This document shows, in pieces, positions 43,074 through 52,919 of a DNA stretch of 64,000 nucleotides. The position numbers were made by a program, and so were the translations under genes. Source of the stretch: Calliopum simillimum (taxonomy: Eukaryota; Arthropoda; Insecta; Diptera; Lauxaniidae). Each line of letters opens with the position of its first letter. Position 1 is the stretch's first letter. The stretch covers positions 15,219,329 to 15,283,328 of the forward strand of contig OX638369.1 of assembly GCA_951812925.1 (NCBI GenBank). Direction: 5' to 3'. The notes beneath the pieces were generated by a model. That model was not told the origin of the DNA and did no database searches. It saw nothing but the letters and a program-made list of their open reading frames with translations.

Positions 43074-44355
43074 TTGGGTGTACAACTTAAAAACCGGAAT
43101 TTGACGGTGGATGTCCGTACTAACAAATATCGTGAAAGCTCGAACTTTATATGTATGTCATTTTGAAGGTACATTTGACAGCTGTCAAAATCAGTCAACA
43201 AAACAATTTTATCTTGTGTGCATCATTATTATTTTTCACGATGAATAACTTCGAAAATTCGAGAAAAATACAGCATTTGCGGTAGGTTCTGTTGGGTAAT
43301 TTTTTTGCAAAGAAAACTGCTGCGGAAAGTCATAGTTTGCTTGTAGAAGTTTATGGCGACGATGTTTTAGGAAAAACACAGTGTTTTGAATGGTTTAAAC
43401 GCTTCAAAAGTGCCGATTTTGACATCAAAGACAAAGAACGCCCAGGACAGCCAAAAAAGTATGAAGACGAAGAATTAGAGAAGCTACTCGATGAGGATTC
43501 GTGTCAAACACAAGACGAGCTTACCAAATCGTTGGGAGTGACTCAGCAAGCCATTTCGAAACGTTTGAAAGCCGCCGGATACATTCAGAAGCAAGGTAAT
43601 TGGGTCCCCTATGAGTTGAAGCCGAGAGACGTTGAACGGCGCTTCTGTATGTCTGAAATGCTGCTTGAGCGCCATAAAAACAAATCATTTTTGCATCGGA
43701 TTGTGACTGGGGATGAAAAATGGATCCATTATGACAATCCCAAGCGCAAAAAGTCATACGTGAAACCCGGCCAACCAGCCAAATCAACCTCGAACGCCTC
43801 CATGGCGCCAAGGTTATGCTGTGTATTTGGTGGGATCAGAAGGGGCCGTTATATTATGAGTTGTTGAAATCGGGCCAGACAATCACAGGTGACCTGTACC
43901 AAACACAATTAATACGTTTGAAGCGTGCCATCATCGAAAAACGCCCTGAAAATGCGACCAGACACGAAGCAATAATTTTTCATCATGACAACGCTCGGCC
44001 GCATGTTGCAAGACCCGAGAAAAACTATTTGGAAAATAGTGGATGGGAAGTTTTGGCTCACCCGCCTTATAGTCCGGACCTTGCTCCGTCTGACTTTCAT
44101 TTATTTCGCTCGATGCAAAACGCCCTCACCGGAATACGCTTCACATCAGAGCAAGGCATCCGAAATTGGATAGATTCATTTTTGGCCGCCAAGCCGGCGC
44201 AATTTTTTTGGGATGGAATTCATAATGTGCCTGAAAGATGGGGAAATGTTGTAGCTTCCAATGGACAATACTTTGAATAAAATATATTGTAACATTTTCC
44301 ACAATAAAGCATCAAATTTCGCTAAAAAATTCCGGTTTTTAAGTTGTACACCCAA
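43074..44355 (+). mobile_element. mariner element, defective copy 2
   Basis: 1282 bp, with TA on both sides (43072-43073, 44356-44357) and inverted termini TTGGGTGTACAACTTAAAAA / TTTTTAAGTTGTACACCCAA. Near-identical to the copy at 7278-8552. Confidence 0.94.
43241..44280 (+). pseudogene. mariner transposase, broken (copy 2)
   Basis: About 345 codons from ATG to TAA. Helix-turn-helix region (TQDELTKSLGVTQQAISKRL), WVPYELKPRDVERRF linker and catalytic motifs TGDEKWIHYD, HHDNARPH and APSD are present. Thirty-four residues separate the second and third Asp (D34D), typical of mariner. The frame is broken by TAG at 43283 and by a net 4-base deletion near 43797 (compared with copy 1). It is otherwise better preserved than copy 1, with no other stop. 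Confidence 0.93.
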
Positions 44356-44554
44356 TACAATCTCTTCCAATAGGTTATTTAATTTTTACCGACTTTTGGG
44401 GCCAACTTCATGTACAGTCTTTAACAAAATATTACCGACGATAGCTGTAATTTTGGGGAGTTTAACGAAATTATTTAAGTTCAGAAATGGTCATTTAAAA
44501 AAAAAAACGTTTTAAAATTAAAAATATTTAAGATTTTAATAGCATTTTTGGCTT

Positions 44555-45590
44555 GTATCGGGTGTTTTTTTAGAAGTATAGAATTGCTTAGAGTGTGTTT
44601 GATATTCATGTTCAGTATACTTTGGCCAATTACCATATAAAGTAACAATGGTTACAAATCGTGAAAATTTATTTCCGAAAATTGCGTTCTGTTCGGCAAC
44701 CTTACAGTGGACTTCGCGCACATTACGGTGCGCCAAATCATCTTCAGCGATGAAGAATATTTCTGGCTTAACAGTACATAAATAACCAAAATTGTCGTAT
44801 TTGGAGTGAGAACAATTTTGAAGAGACTCTACAGACTCCATGTCATCCAGAAAAAGAAACTGACCGGTGTCGTTTGCACACCGAAGCCATCATTGGTCCA
44901 TACTCTTTTAAAATTGAGGATGGATCCAACGATACCGTCAAAGGTGAGCGCTCACGGAGCTCTTGAACAGTCGATAGGTGTGATGAAAATGTAGTTAAAA
45001 TCTGTGAATAGGGTTTCATTTGTATTTGTTTAGTGATCTAAAAATGCAAACCCCGAAACATCGCAAAAAAAAATATCCCATATAAAATAAAAAAAAAATT
45101 AAAAAAAAGAAACGCAACAAATATAAATAAAAATACTTATTTTGAATGTATTTTGCAATGCTGAATCCGAATTCGGTCTTAAAATTGCTGTATCTTATAT
45201 GGTTTTTGAGATATCATAGTCTAAACAAGCAAAAAGACCGTTTTTGCTATATTTTCAAGCTATATAACTAGAATATGGAACATTCATCCGTAAAATTCGA
45301 TACAGTATTTGAAGGTCCTAATCTTTTTCATTTCTTTCCGGATTCGAATTCAACATTGTAAAATACCTAAATATTTTTGTATTTGTTGTTTCTTTTTTTC
45401 ATTTTTTTTATTTTATATGGGATATGTATTTTTGCGATATTTCGCGGAGACGGACGCCAATATCAATCGTCTTCAGTGGTACAAAATTCGACCACTGGGA
45501 TGGACTTCATAAGACGCAGTTGCGATGGCCATATGCCCGAAATTGTGGTTAAACACTTAATGCCATAAAACTTGCAAACTTATAAAGCCA
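44555..45590 (+). pseudogene. Dead Tc1/mariner-like transposase interrupted by a MITE
   Basis: 44727-44900 translates with frame breaks to RQIIFSDEEYFWLN, then LQTPCHPEK-like and VVC sequence, the catalytic region of an IS630/Tc1-mariner-type transposase. 45480-45560 reads FIRRSCDGHMPEIVVKH, its usual C-terminus. The two parts are separated by the element at 45054-45444. Stops and frameshifts abound. The start and subfamily are not determined. Confidence 0.5.
45054..45444. mobile_element. MITE of about 390 bp inside the dead transposase
   Basis: CGAAACATCGCAAAAA at the left and TTTTTGCGATATTTCG at the right begin inverted repeats of about 120 bp (including ATATCCCATATAAAATAAAA and AATCCGAATTCGG). 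The centre has a GTTTTTGAGATATCATAG word. Confidence 0.6.
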
Positions 45591-46490
45591 AATTATTGGC
45601 CACTTCATTAATTTTTCTGTGGTTTATTAAAAAAAAAAGAAGGTTTAATTGATTATTTCCAAAGCTGATCTTGGACAACTTTCCAACAAGAAAGAATAAA
45701 TTGCAAATTTATTGCGTACGACAAGCGCAATTTGGTCTATAAAAAAAAATAAAAGATGATACTCTGTTAGTTAAGTTAAAGACCGACAGATAGACTGACA
45801 ACAGATTGATGTATAAAGACGGACCTGACAAACAGTTTCTGGTTCTTGTATTTATTTTCATTACTCGACAAAGTTGTTTTTTATTTATTTTTATTTAGTG
45901 CGACTACTCGTCGTATGTTTGCAACACATGTTGTTTGTGTTTTTGTTGCTTCTGTTGTTGTGTTATTCCATGGATATGCCCGTAATTGTTTTAAATGCCA
46001 TCACAACTGTTGACTTAATTGTTTGTTTCTTGGTTTATTGTTTTTGCTTGTTTTCTGTAAATAAACGAGTGTTTTATTGTATTTTACATTTGTAAACAAA
46101 ACCAAAGTTCCATTGCATTCGTACGCTTTCAATACTCGAGCAGTTACCACATGGCAAGTTGTATTTGAACTGGTTGGTTGCTCAAAGCAGAGTTCTGTCT
46201 GTTTACACTTAAGGCGTTTGCAATAATGCAATCTACACCTTAATTCAAGTGTAAATAAGTCTACAATTTTTTTTATTTTCATTTTTTTATTTTTAATATC
46301 ACCGTGAGAATAAAATGTGGTTTAAGGTGTAGAAAACAATGAAGAAATGATGAAAAGATTGCATAAATGCGGGTGTGATAAAAGTTTATACTTTTCGACT
46401 GCAAATATTTTAGTTTGTGTTTTAATAATGTTTACCAAAAAATCATAATAAAAAACAAGCTTTAATACATATTTAAAATACTATACTAGA
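45591..46490. other. Unassigned DNA
   Basis: No supported gene; ORFs in both directions at 45874-46282 look like chance reading. Confidence 0.35.
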
Positions 46491-46493
46491 TGT

Positions 46494-46900
46494 GCCGGGA
46501 ATGACTTCGCACGCCCGTTGCCGTTGCCCTTTATATTCATATGTGGCAAATCTTTTGTTTTACTCTTTGACGTTTTTAAGAGGCGTGGTTGCACGTATGT
46601 ATCCAGAGGAAGATATTTGTCTTGATGCGCTTTCTCTATGCACTAAATATAAGCCATCTGTTTTTAACAGTTTCGTGGAAATTTCGATTAAAGATTCATT
46701 ATAAAATCTTATCAGACATAATATCTCTGATTTGGAAAAAAATCTCATAAACCGGTTGAATGGTTCTCGAGCCAAGCCAAAAGAATTTCGAAATAGAGTT
46801 TGTCCTAAAGCAACACCGGATAGCACGTTTTCAAAAGTAAGAAAAAGTTATGGAAATCGTATAATTTTTGTTCGAGTTAAATAGGTGATTTTTAAATATC
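46494..46900. repeat. CTAG-type GC-hairpin repeat, second copy
   Basis: TACTAGATGTGCCGGGAATGACTTCG and, further in, TTTCGAAATAGAGTTTGTCC and GCAACACCGGATAGCACGTTTTC match the repeat that hosts mariner copy 1 (7216-7275 plus 8660-8740), here without a mariner. Confidence 0.5.
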
Positions 46901-47384
46901 CCGGGATAAGCCCGATTTTTGATAAATTTAATATAAAAAATTAGATTTTTCTCAAAAAAAAATGTGTTGAGGACATCAAAAATTTTATAATAGCATTGAA
47001 GAAGTCTAAAAACGTCAAACGTTGATAGAAATCAAATCATATTGAAGCCAAATCAAGTTTAAAAATTTTGTACCGTGGATTGATCCCAGGTCATATGTAG
47101 CATAAAAAAAAATTTATGTAAAAATTACCAGATACGGGCTGTAAAATGCGTGCAAACGACAGACCTAAGTGTTGTTGTGAGTAAGATCAGGATTTTTATA
47201 ATAAATTTGTTTTTATTTTTTTCTTCAATTTGTTTATTAATTTAATTTCTTTATTTGTTCCTTTTTTATTTTTTATGGTTTTTTTCTTTATTTTAATTGT
47301 TTCTATTTTATTTTAATACTAATTTTGATTTTAAAAAAAAAATTGTCTTCCTGTTTGATAATTTTTACTATCCAGTTTGGTAAT

Positions 47385-47560
47385 TTTCACTATACCTGCT
47401 ACAGGTTTTCCACACCAAATTCCACTTTTTCCAAATCAAATCCAATTTTTTCCAAACCAATTCAACCTTTTCCAAGTCAAATTCACCCGTTTTCCAAATT
47501 CACCTTTGCAAAATTTCTGCATATTAGTAAATTTAGTACTTTTTACGAAATTCGAAAAAA
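47385..47560. repeat. Left arm of an inverted repeat that hosts the copia element
   Basis: Repeated TTTTCCAAATCAAATTCACC-like words, answered in inverted form (GGTGAATTTGATTTGGAAAA) at 52735-52915 on the far side of the copia-type element. Confidence 0.55.
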
Positions 47561-47818
47561 TTTACTTTGTGCTTATAGCCTTTCCAAAAATGATCTAAGC
47601 CTGAAAATCGCTTGAGAAATGTTCAAGGTATTGGCAATTATATGAGCAGAGTTTGTCACAATTTACCAATTTTTCCACTCATTGCAACCCATCACAAACC
47701 ACAAAAAAATCGTAAAATTAAATTTTTTTTTTTGGCATTTCGATGTCCTGAATTTCACCGAAATCGGAAAGGGAGTGGTAAACTTGTTACGCTTAGAATG
47801 GAATCGCTGAATACATAC

Positions 47819-48133
47819 TGTTAAAGTATTGCGAGTTAAAAATAAATCGCTATACCAAAAACGCAGATACCCGATTTGAGCAAATAAGAACACAACTGAG
47901 TTTATAATATTGTATATTAACGTTTAATTATAAATGATGTGCTAGTTAATGAAAGATTACAAAATTATTATTACACGAGATTCTAAAACACGTCAAATCG
48001 ATATGAAAGATAAAACAGAAGGGGAGAGCTAAAAGTGACGTAATTGACATTTGTGTTAATTGTAATAAAGGTGAAAACAAAACATGTTGCCAGATTAATC
48101 TCTTTTACAACTTAAAAAGTGAATATCTTAACA
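47819..48133 (-). repeat. 3' LTR of the copia-type element
   Basis: 315 bp, the same length as the other LTR, differing by about three substitutions (for example GATTTGAGC against GATTTGAAC). Confidence 0.95.
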
Positions 48134-48151
48134 CTCCCTCTCGCTTTTTGA
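48134..48151 (-). promoter_or_regulatory. Polypurine tract of the copia-type element
   Basis: AAAAAGCGAGAGGGAG on the minus strand, immediately before the 3' LTR TGTTA. It primes plus-strand DNA synthesis. Confidence 0.85.
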
Positions 48152-48164
48152 AGTTAAATTCCAT

Positions 48165-51100
48165 TTATGAACTAACAAAATCTTTAACTAAATGCATAAA
48201 CTTGTCTTTACTTAAAGGTTTAGTAAAAATGTCAGCCAATTGCTCATTCGTCTCCAGATATTTCACCTCAATTTCACCTTGGTTCTGCATGTCGCAAGTA
48301 TAGAAGTACTGTATATCGATGTGCTTTGTACGCTTTGCCGATTCAGGACTCTGGACCAAAGTTATCGCTCGTTGATTATCGGAAAACAAAAGAGTTGGTA
48401 AACGCTGTTCATGCCCACACTCGTACATTAACCGTCTCAGCCACTTAACAGCTTTTGTTGCAGCACAAAGGGCAACAAACTCAGCCTCAGTTGTTGAAGT
48501 TGCAGTAATGGTTTGCTTTCGTGAGCTCCAAGCAATCGGACCGCCATTAAGAAAAGCAGCCCAACCTGTAATGCTGCGTCTGGTATCTAAATCCCCACCC
48601 CAGTCAGCATCAGAGTACATCTTCAACTGAAATGAATCAGAATTTAAATTAAAATGAATGCCGTAGTCTAATGTACCTTTCAGATATTTTAGCACTCTTT
48701 TAACGCCTTGCCAGTGTATTTCAGCTGGATTTTCTAAAAATCTGCTCAACACGCCAACGATATAAGCGATGTCAGGCCTGGTGCATACCATTAAATACAT
48801 GAGGGACCCAATGGCCCCACGATATGGAATATTTTTCTTGTTGTTGGTATCTGCATAATTTTTTGAAAAATGTTTTCCAACTTCAGCAGGTGTAGACACA
48901 GGAAAACAATCAAGATGATTAAATCGCTCCAAGACCTTTTCTGTATAGACTCGTTGAAATATTTTAAGCGTTTTCTTTTCCTTGTCGATTTGTATCTGAA
49001 GTCCAACGAAAAATTGTGCGTTGCGTTTAGTAATTTCAAATTCGATGTGCAATTCATGCAGTAATTTATTAACAACGTCTGAATTGCTGCCGCATATCAG
49101 CCCGTCATCAACATAAAGTAACAAATATATGATATCGTCATTCACTTCGTATCTGAATACACATAAATCGGCCCATGACTGCTTAAAACCAAAATCGATG
49201 AGAAAATTTACGATACGCTTGTTCCACTGCCGTGAAGCTTGTTTTAAGCCATACAAGCTTTTCTGGAGTAAACATACTCGATCATCTTGACTAAAACCTC
49301 TTGGCTGCTTCATATATATCGTTTCTTCAAGATTTCCATGAAGAAACGCCGTTTTGACATCAAATTGTATGATATCCATACCTCTAGCTGCTGCTATTGC
49401 TAAAACCGTTCTAACAGAATCATACCTGACGACAGGAGCGTAAATTTCATCGTAGTCTATTCCTTGGGTTTGAGAGCATCCTCTTACAACCAGACGAGCT
49501 TTGAATTTATCGATGTCACCATTAGAATTAAATTTCTTTTTGAAAATCCACCGGTTAGTAATAACATGCATGCCACTCGTTCGTGGAACCAAAATCCATG
49601 TATTATTCTTTTGAAGAGATTGAATTTCGTCATTAATCGCCTCAGTCCATTTGTCACAGTCTTCACTTGACATTGCCTCCTCTAGAGTTGATGGCTCAAC
49701 GCACGCTACACACAATTCAGCAACAGCTTTTTCAACTTCATCATCAGCCTTTTGTGTTTTCTGTCCACTTCTTAGTGCATAAGGACTACGTGGTGGTAGT
49801 ATCTTAGCCTGTATTTGTGATTTCTCCGTTTTATCGACGATTGGTGATTGATGAACATCCTCAGCTTCTTGATCGTTGCTTTGCTTAGATTCGTAGAACT
49901 CACTTGCTGCAATTTGTTTTTCGTTGAATATGACGTCACGCCTGATAAGCACTCGCTTATTTGCAGGATCAAAAACTCTGTAAGCTTTGCTTTCCTCGTT
50001 GTAGCCAACCAAAATAACTTTAACAGAATTTTTATCCCACTTTGTGCGCTGCTCCTTAGGAATATGAAAATATGAGTCGCTGCCAAAAACACGTAAATGT
50101 GCCACAGATGGCTTTTTGCCGAACCATTTTTCGTATGGAGTACACCCGTCAATAACATCTGAAGCCGTCCTATTTTTGATGTAAACTGCTGTATGAGTTG
50201 CATCAGCCCACAAGTATAATGGTAACTGCCTGCTATGAAGCATTGCCTTTGCACTTTCCACTACGGTTCTGTTTTGCCGCTCTATTAAACCATTTTGCTC
50301 AGGAGCTCTTGGTGTCGTAACCTCGTGCTTGATGTTGTTTTTCAAAAGCAAATTATTAACTTCATCGTTGCAAAACTCAAGGCCACCGTCTGATCGTATG
50401 CGTTTTATTTTATGTCCGTCTGCTTGTACATCAGCCAAAAACTGCATTAGCTTGCTTAAAACATCTGTTTTGTTCTTCAAAAAATAAACAAAACAATAAC
50501 GCGAATAATCGTCCTTTAAGAGCAAGAAATAATTGGATCCGCCAATTGATGGACTACTCATTTTTCCACATAGATCCATATGAAACGTCTCACCTGGCTC
50601 CTTAGCTCGAACAGCACCTGATTTCGGAAAAGGGTTCCTATGTTGCTTGCCGTAGGCGCAGCCTTCACAAAATGGTTGTTCTTTTGGTACATCCGTGATG
50701 TTCAAATCTTTGACAATTTTATGTTGGTTCATCTCACGCAGCGTTTTAAAATTTACGTGGCCAAGCCGCTCGTGCCATAAAATTACTGACTCGGTTGTCA
50801 GCACATTCACTGATGACGTCGACACTGGACTCAAGTTCATTCGGTATAAGCGATTTTCACTCTTTCCTTCAGCTACAATGTCATTGCATTTTATAAAATA
50901 AACAAATTCACCACCTGGCTCAAAAATAACTCTTGCACCTCTTTCAGTCGCTCTTGAAATTGAAATAAAATTTTTATCGAGTTCTGGTACCAGCAGTGCA
51001 TTTTTCATAACAAAAATTTCATTTGACTTGCCTTGTATTTTGATGTCTCCTTTGCCTTGTACTTTTAAACGCCGACCGTCTCCTACTCGTACGTATGCAT

Positions 51101-52214
51101 TTTCAGATAATTCTGCTGTAAAATTTGAAAACAGCTCCCTCTGGAACGACATATGGTCGGTGGCACCTGAATCTGCATAAAATATATTTTCGTGCTGGCT
51201 GCAATTTGTTGAATTGTTTAAATTGAATAAATATGCGTTTTCTTCTTTGTGATCAGTTTGACGTTTATCGCTTGCTTCCTTTTGTAGTGCTAGTGAGTGA
51301 GGTTCGCTTCTTCTTTCTTGTCGGTATTGTTGATCTCTTTCACGTTTTCTGCACTCTCTTCCCCAATGTCCCAATTTATGACAATAATTGCACTTGCCAC
51401 TTCGTCTTGGGTTAGAATTATTGTTGTTGTTGTATTTTACTTTGCCTTTACTTACTGCGTAGACTGCATTCGAAATATTGCTGCTGTTGCTGTGGTTGCC
51501 GTTTGTACGTAAATTCATGAGGCTTTCTTCATTAACAAGATGTTCTGTCAATCTTTCAATGTTTTGTTGGTCACGTGGCACCGCATACCATGCTGTTCGA
51601 ACATGATCAAATCTAACTGGTAGACTGCTGAGGATTTTGGCAATAATCATTGGTAGTTTCTGCTCCAAATCCATGTCTTTGAGTCTTTGTGCAATGGACA
51701 TAACGTTTGCTACAAAATCAACGACTTGTTCGTCATCCGCCATTTTGACACTCATAAACTTCTCAAGCAGAACTTGTGCAGATTGTTCGCTTTTCTCAGC
51801 GTGCACGGCTTTTAGCTTCGACCACATTTGTGCTGCTGTTGAACATTCGGTGAGGTACTTTAACTGCTCAAGCTCTAATCCTCTCACGATGAATGCCTGT
51901 GCTTCTGCATCTTTCTCATCCCATTGTGTGGGGTTGGTAGTTGGCCTCTCCGTTGTACCGAGAATATATGGCTTTAATTTGTTTTCAGCCATGTATATTT
52001 CCATCTGACGCCGCCAAAGTTGGAAATTTTGTCCACCGAATCTATGTATGTGATAAACCCTTGATTCGCTCATGCTTACTCCTATCACTTTTTGAAGCTC
52101 AGCCTGATTTTCAGAGTTTAAGCAAATGCTGTCGATTAGATTGTCGATTAAATCTGAAATGAATGCGGAGTCCTCTGGAATCGTGTCGTCAAGTGTGATA
52201 ATATCACCGTCCAT
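48165..52214 (-). CDS. copia-type gag-pol polyprotein, intact
   Basis: 1349 residues with no stop, 61 bp after the 5' LTR. The gag region (1-290) ends in a CX2CX4HX4C zinc knuckle (C275-C288). The aspartic protease has DSG at 348-350. The integrase has its H/C zinc region (about 480-520), catalytic D547, D609 and E645 (35 residues between the last two), and NGLIERQNR. A KARLVVRG block and YVDD at 1034-1037 mark reverse transcriptase, and YSDADWGGD (about 1200) with TEAEF marks RNase H. The domain order protease-integrase-RT-RNase H defines the copia group. Length is close to the usual 1400 residues. All catalytic residues I checked are present. Confidence 0.95.
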   Translation of the reverse strand: MDGDIITLDDTIPEDSAFISDLIDNLIDSICLNSENQAELQKVIGVSMSESRVYHIHRFGGQNFQLWRRQMEIYMAENKLKPYILGTTERPTTNPTQWDEKDAEAQAFIVRGLELEQLKYLTECSTAAQMWSKLKAVHAEKSEQSAQVLLEKFMSVKMADDEQVVDFVANVMSIAQRLKDMDLEQKLPMIIAKILSSLPVRFDHVRTAWYAVPRDQQNIERLTEHLVNEESLMNLRTNGNHSNSSNISNAVYAVSKGKVKYNNNNNSNPRRSGKCNYCHKLGHWGRECRKRERDQQYRQERRSEPHSLALQKEASDKRQTDHKEENAYLFNLNNSTNCSQHENIFYADSGATDHMSFQRELFSNFTAELSENAYVRVGDGRRLKVQGKGDIKIQGKSNEIFVMKNALLVPELDKNFISISRATERGARVIFEPGGEFVYFIKCNDIVAEGKSENRLYRMNLSPVSTSSVNVLTTESVILWHERLGHVNFKTLREMNQHKIVKDLNITDVPKEQPFCEGCAYGKQHRNPFPKSGAVRAKEPGETFHMDLCGKMSSPSIGGSNYFLLLKDDYSRYCFVYFLKNKTDVLSKLMQFLADVQADGHKIKRIRSDGGLEFCNDEVNNLLLKNNIKHEVTTPRAPEQNGLIERQNRTVVESAKAMLHSRQLPLYLWADATHTAVYIKNRTASDVIDGCTPYEKWFGKKPSVAHLRVFGSDSYFHIPKEQRTKWDKNSVKVILVGYNEESKAYRVFDPANKRVLIRRDVIFNEKQIAASEFYESKQSNDQEAEDVHQSPIVDKTEKSQIQAKILPPRSPYALRSGQKTQKADDEVEKAVAELCVACVEPSTLEEAMSSEDCDKWTEAINDEIQSLQKNNTWILVPRTSGMHVITNRWIFKKKFNSNGDIDKFKARLVVRGCSQTQGIDYDEIYAPVVRYDSVRTVLAIAAARGMDIIQFDVKTAFLHGNLEETIYMKQPRGFSQDDRVCLLQKSLYGLKQASRQWNKRIVNFLIDFGFKQSWADLCVFRYEVNDDIIYLLLYVDDGLICGSNSDVVNKLLHELHIEFEITKRNAQFFVGLQIQIDKEKKTLKIFQRVYTEKVLERFNHLDCFPVSTPAEVGKHFSKNYADTNNKKNIPYRGAIGSLMYLMVCTRPDIAYIVGVLSRFLENPAEIHWQGVKRVLKYLKGTLDYGIHFNLNSDSFQLKMYSDADWGGDLDTRRSITGWAAFLNGGPIAWSSRKQTITATSTTEAEFVALCAATKAVKWLRRLMYECGHEQRLPTLLFSDNQRAITLVQSPESAKRTKHIDIQYFYTCDMQNQGEIEVKYLETNEQLADIFTKPLSKDKFMHLVKDFVSS

Positions 52215-52261
52215 AAAATTATTTGCTCAAAAAACTATAGGCGCACGCTTCACGTGGGAAT

Positions 52262-52275
52262 CTGGGCCCATAACC
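52262..52275 (-). promoter_or_regulatory. Primer-binding site of the copia-type element
   Basis: GGTTATGGGCCCAG directly inside the 5' LTR. Copia-group elements prime from an internal fragment of initiator tRNA-Met, and this is the sequence expected. Confidence 0.85.
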
Positions 52276-52590
52276 TGTTAAAGTATTGCGAGTTAAAAAT
52301 AAATCGCTATACCAAAAACGCAGATACCCGATTTGAACAAATAAGAACACAACTGAGTTTATAATATTGTATATTAACGTTTAATTATAAATGATGTGCT
52401 AGTTAATGAAAGATTACAAAATTATTATTACACGAGATTCTAAAACACGTCAAATCGATATGAAAGATAAAACAGAAGGGGAGAGCTAAAAGTGGCGTAA
52501 TTGACATTTGTGTTAATTGTAATAAAGGTGAAAACATAACATGTTGCCAGATTAATCTCTTTTACAACTTAAAAAGTGAATATCTTAACA
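52276..52590 (-). repeat. 5' LTR of the copia-type element
   Basis: 315 bp. On the minus strand it begins TGTTAAGATATTCACTTTTT and ends CGCAATACTTTAACA. Near-identical to 47819-48133. Confidence 0.95.
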
Positions 52591-52734
52591 CATACTTTTA
52601 GTTTTGTAAGTGGGTGCTATCTACCTTGCCAAACCCCTCCACATTTTGGCAGGCGTTTGGTAGACACAGTATAATTCTATCTATGTACCAAGTTTCAGAA
52701 CTATAGCTGCTGTAGTTGAATTTATCATTTTAAG

Positions 52735-52915
52735 CGTGTTTTTTGCTAAGGTGAATTTGATTTGGAAAAATGTTCAATTGATTTGGAATTTGATTTAACA
52801 AAAATTGATTTTGATTCCAAAAAGTTGAAATTGAATTGAAAAAGGATAAATTTGAATTGAAAAAGCATGAATTTGGTGTGGAAAAGGTTGCACTTGGAGT
52901 GGAAAACCCGTATTG
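52735..52915. repeat. Right arm of the inverted repeat that hosts the copia element
   Basis: GGTGAATTTGATTTGGAAAA and repeated TTGAATTGAAAAAG words, the inverted partner of 47385-47560. Confidence 0.55.
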
Positions 52916-52919
52916 AAAT

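Larger units (their letters stand above)
47819..52590 (-). mobile_element. Complete Ty1/copia-type LTR retrotransposon
   Basis: 4772 bp, minus strand. Two 315 bp LTRs (TGTTA...TAACA) differ at about three positions. The 5 bp target duplication CATAC lies at 47814-47818 and 52591-52595. A primer site for the internal part of initiator tRNA-Met follows the 5' LTR, a purine tract precedes the 3' LTR, and a single uninterrupted gag-pol frame lies between. Everything visible is intact, so it is recent and possibly still mobile (inference). It lies inside an older inverted repeat. Confidence 0.96.

Noticed and set aside
24000..47800. Search for the first Zir exon
   Set aside because: No minus-strand stretch with a donor resembled the short basic N-terminal segment of zizimins; it may be outside the window or too short to see by eye.
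48791..52162. Several open frames antisense or out of frame within the copia-type element
   Set aside because: Shadows of the intact gag-pol frame.
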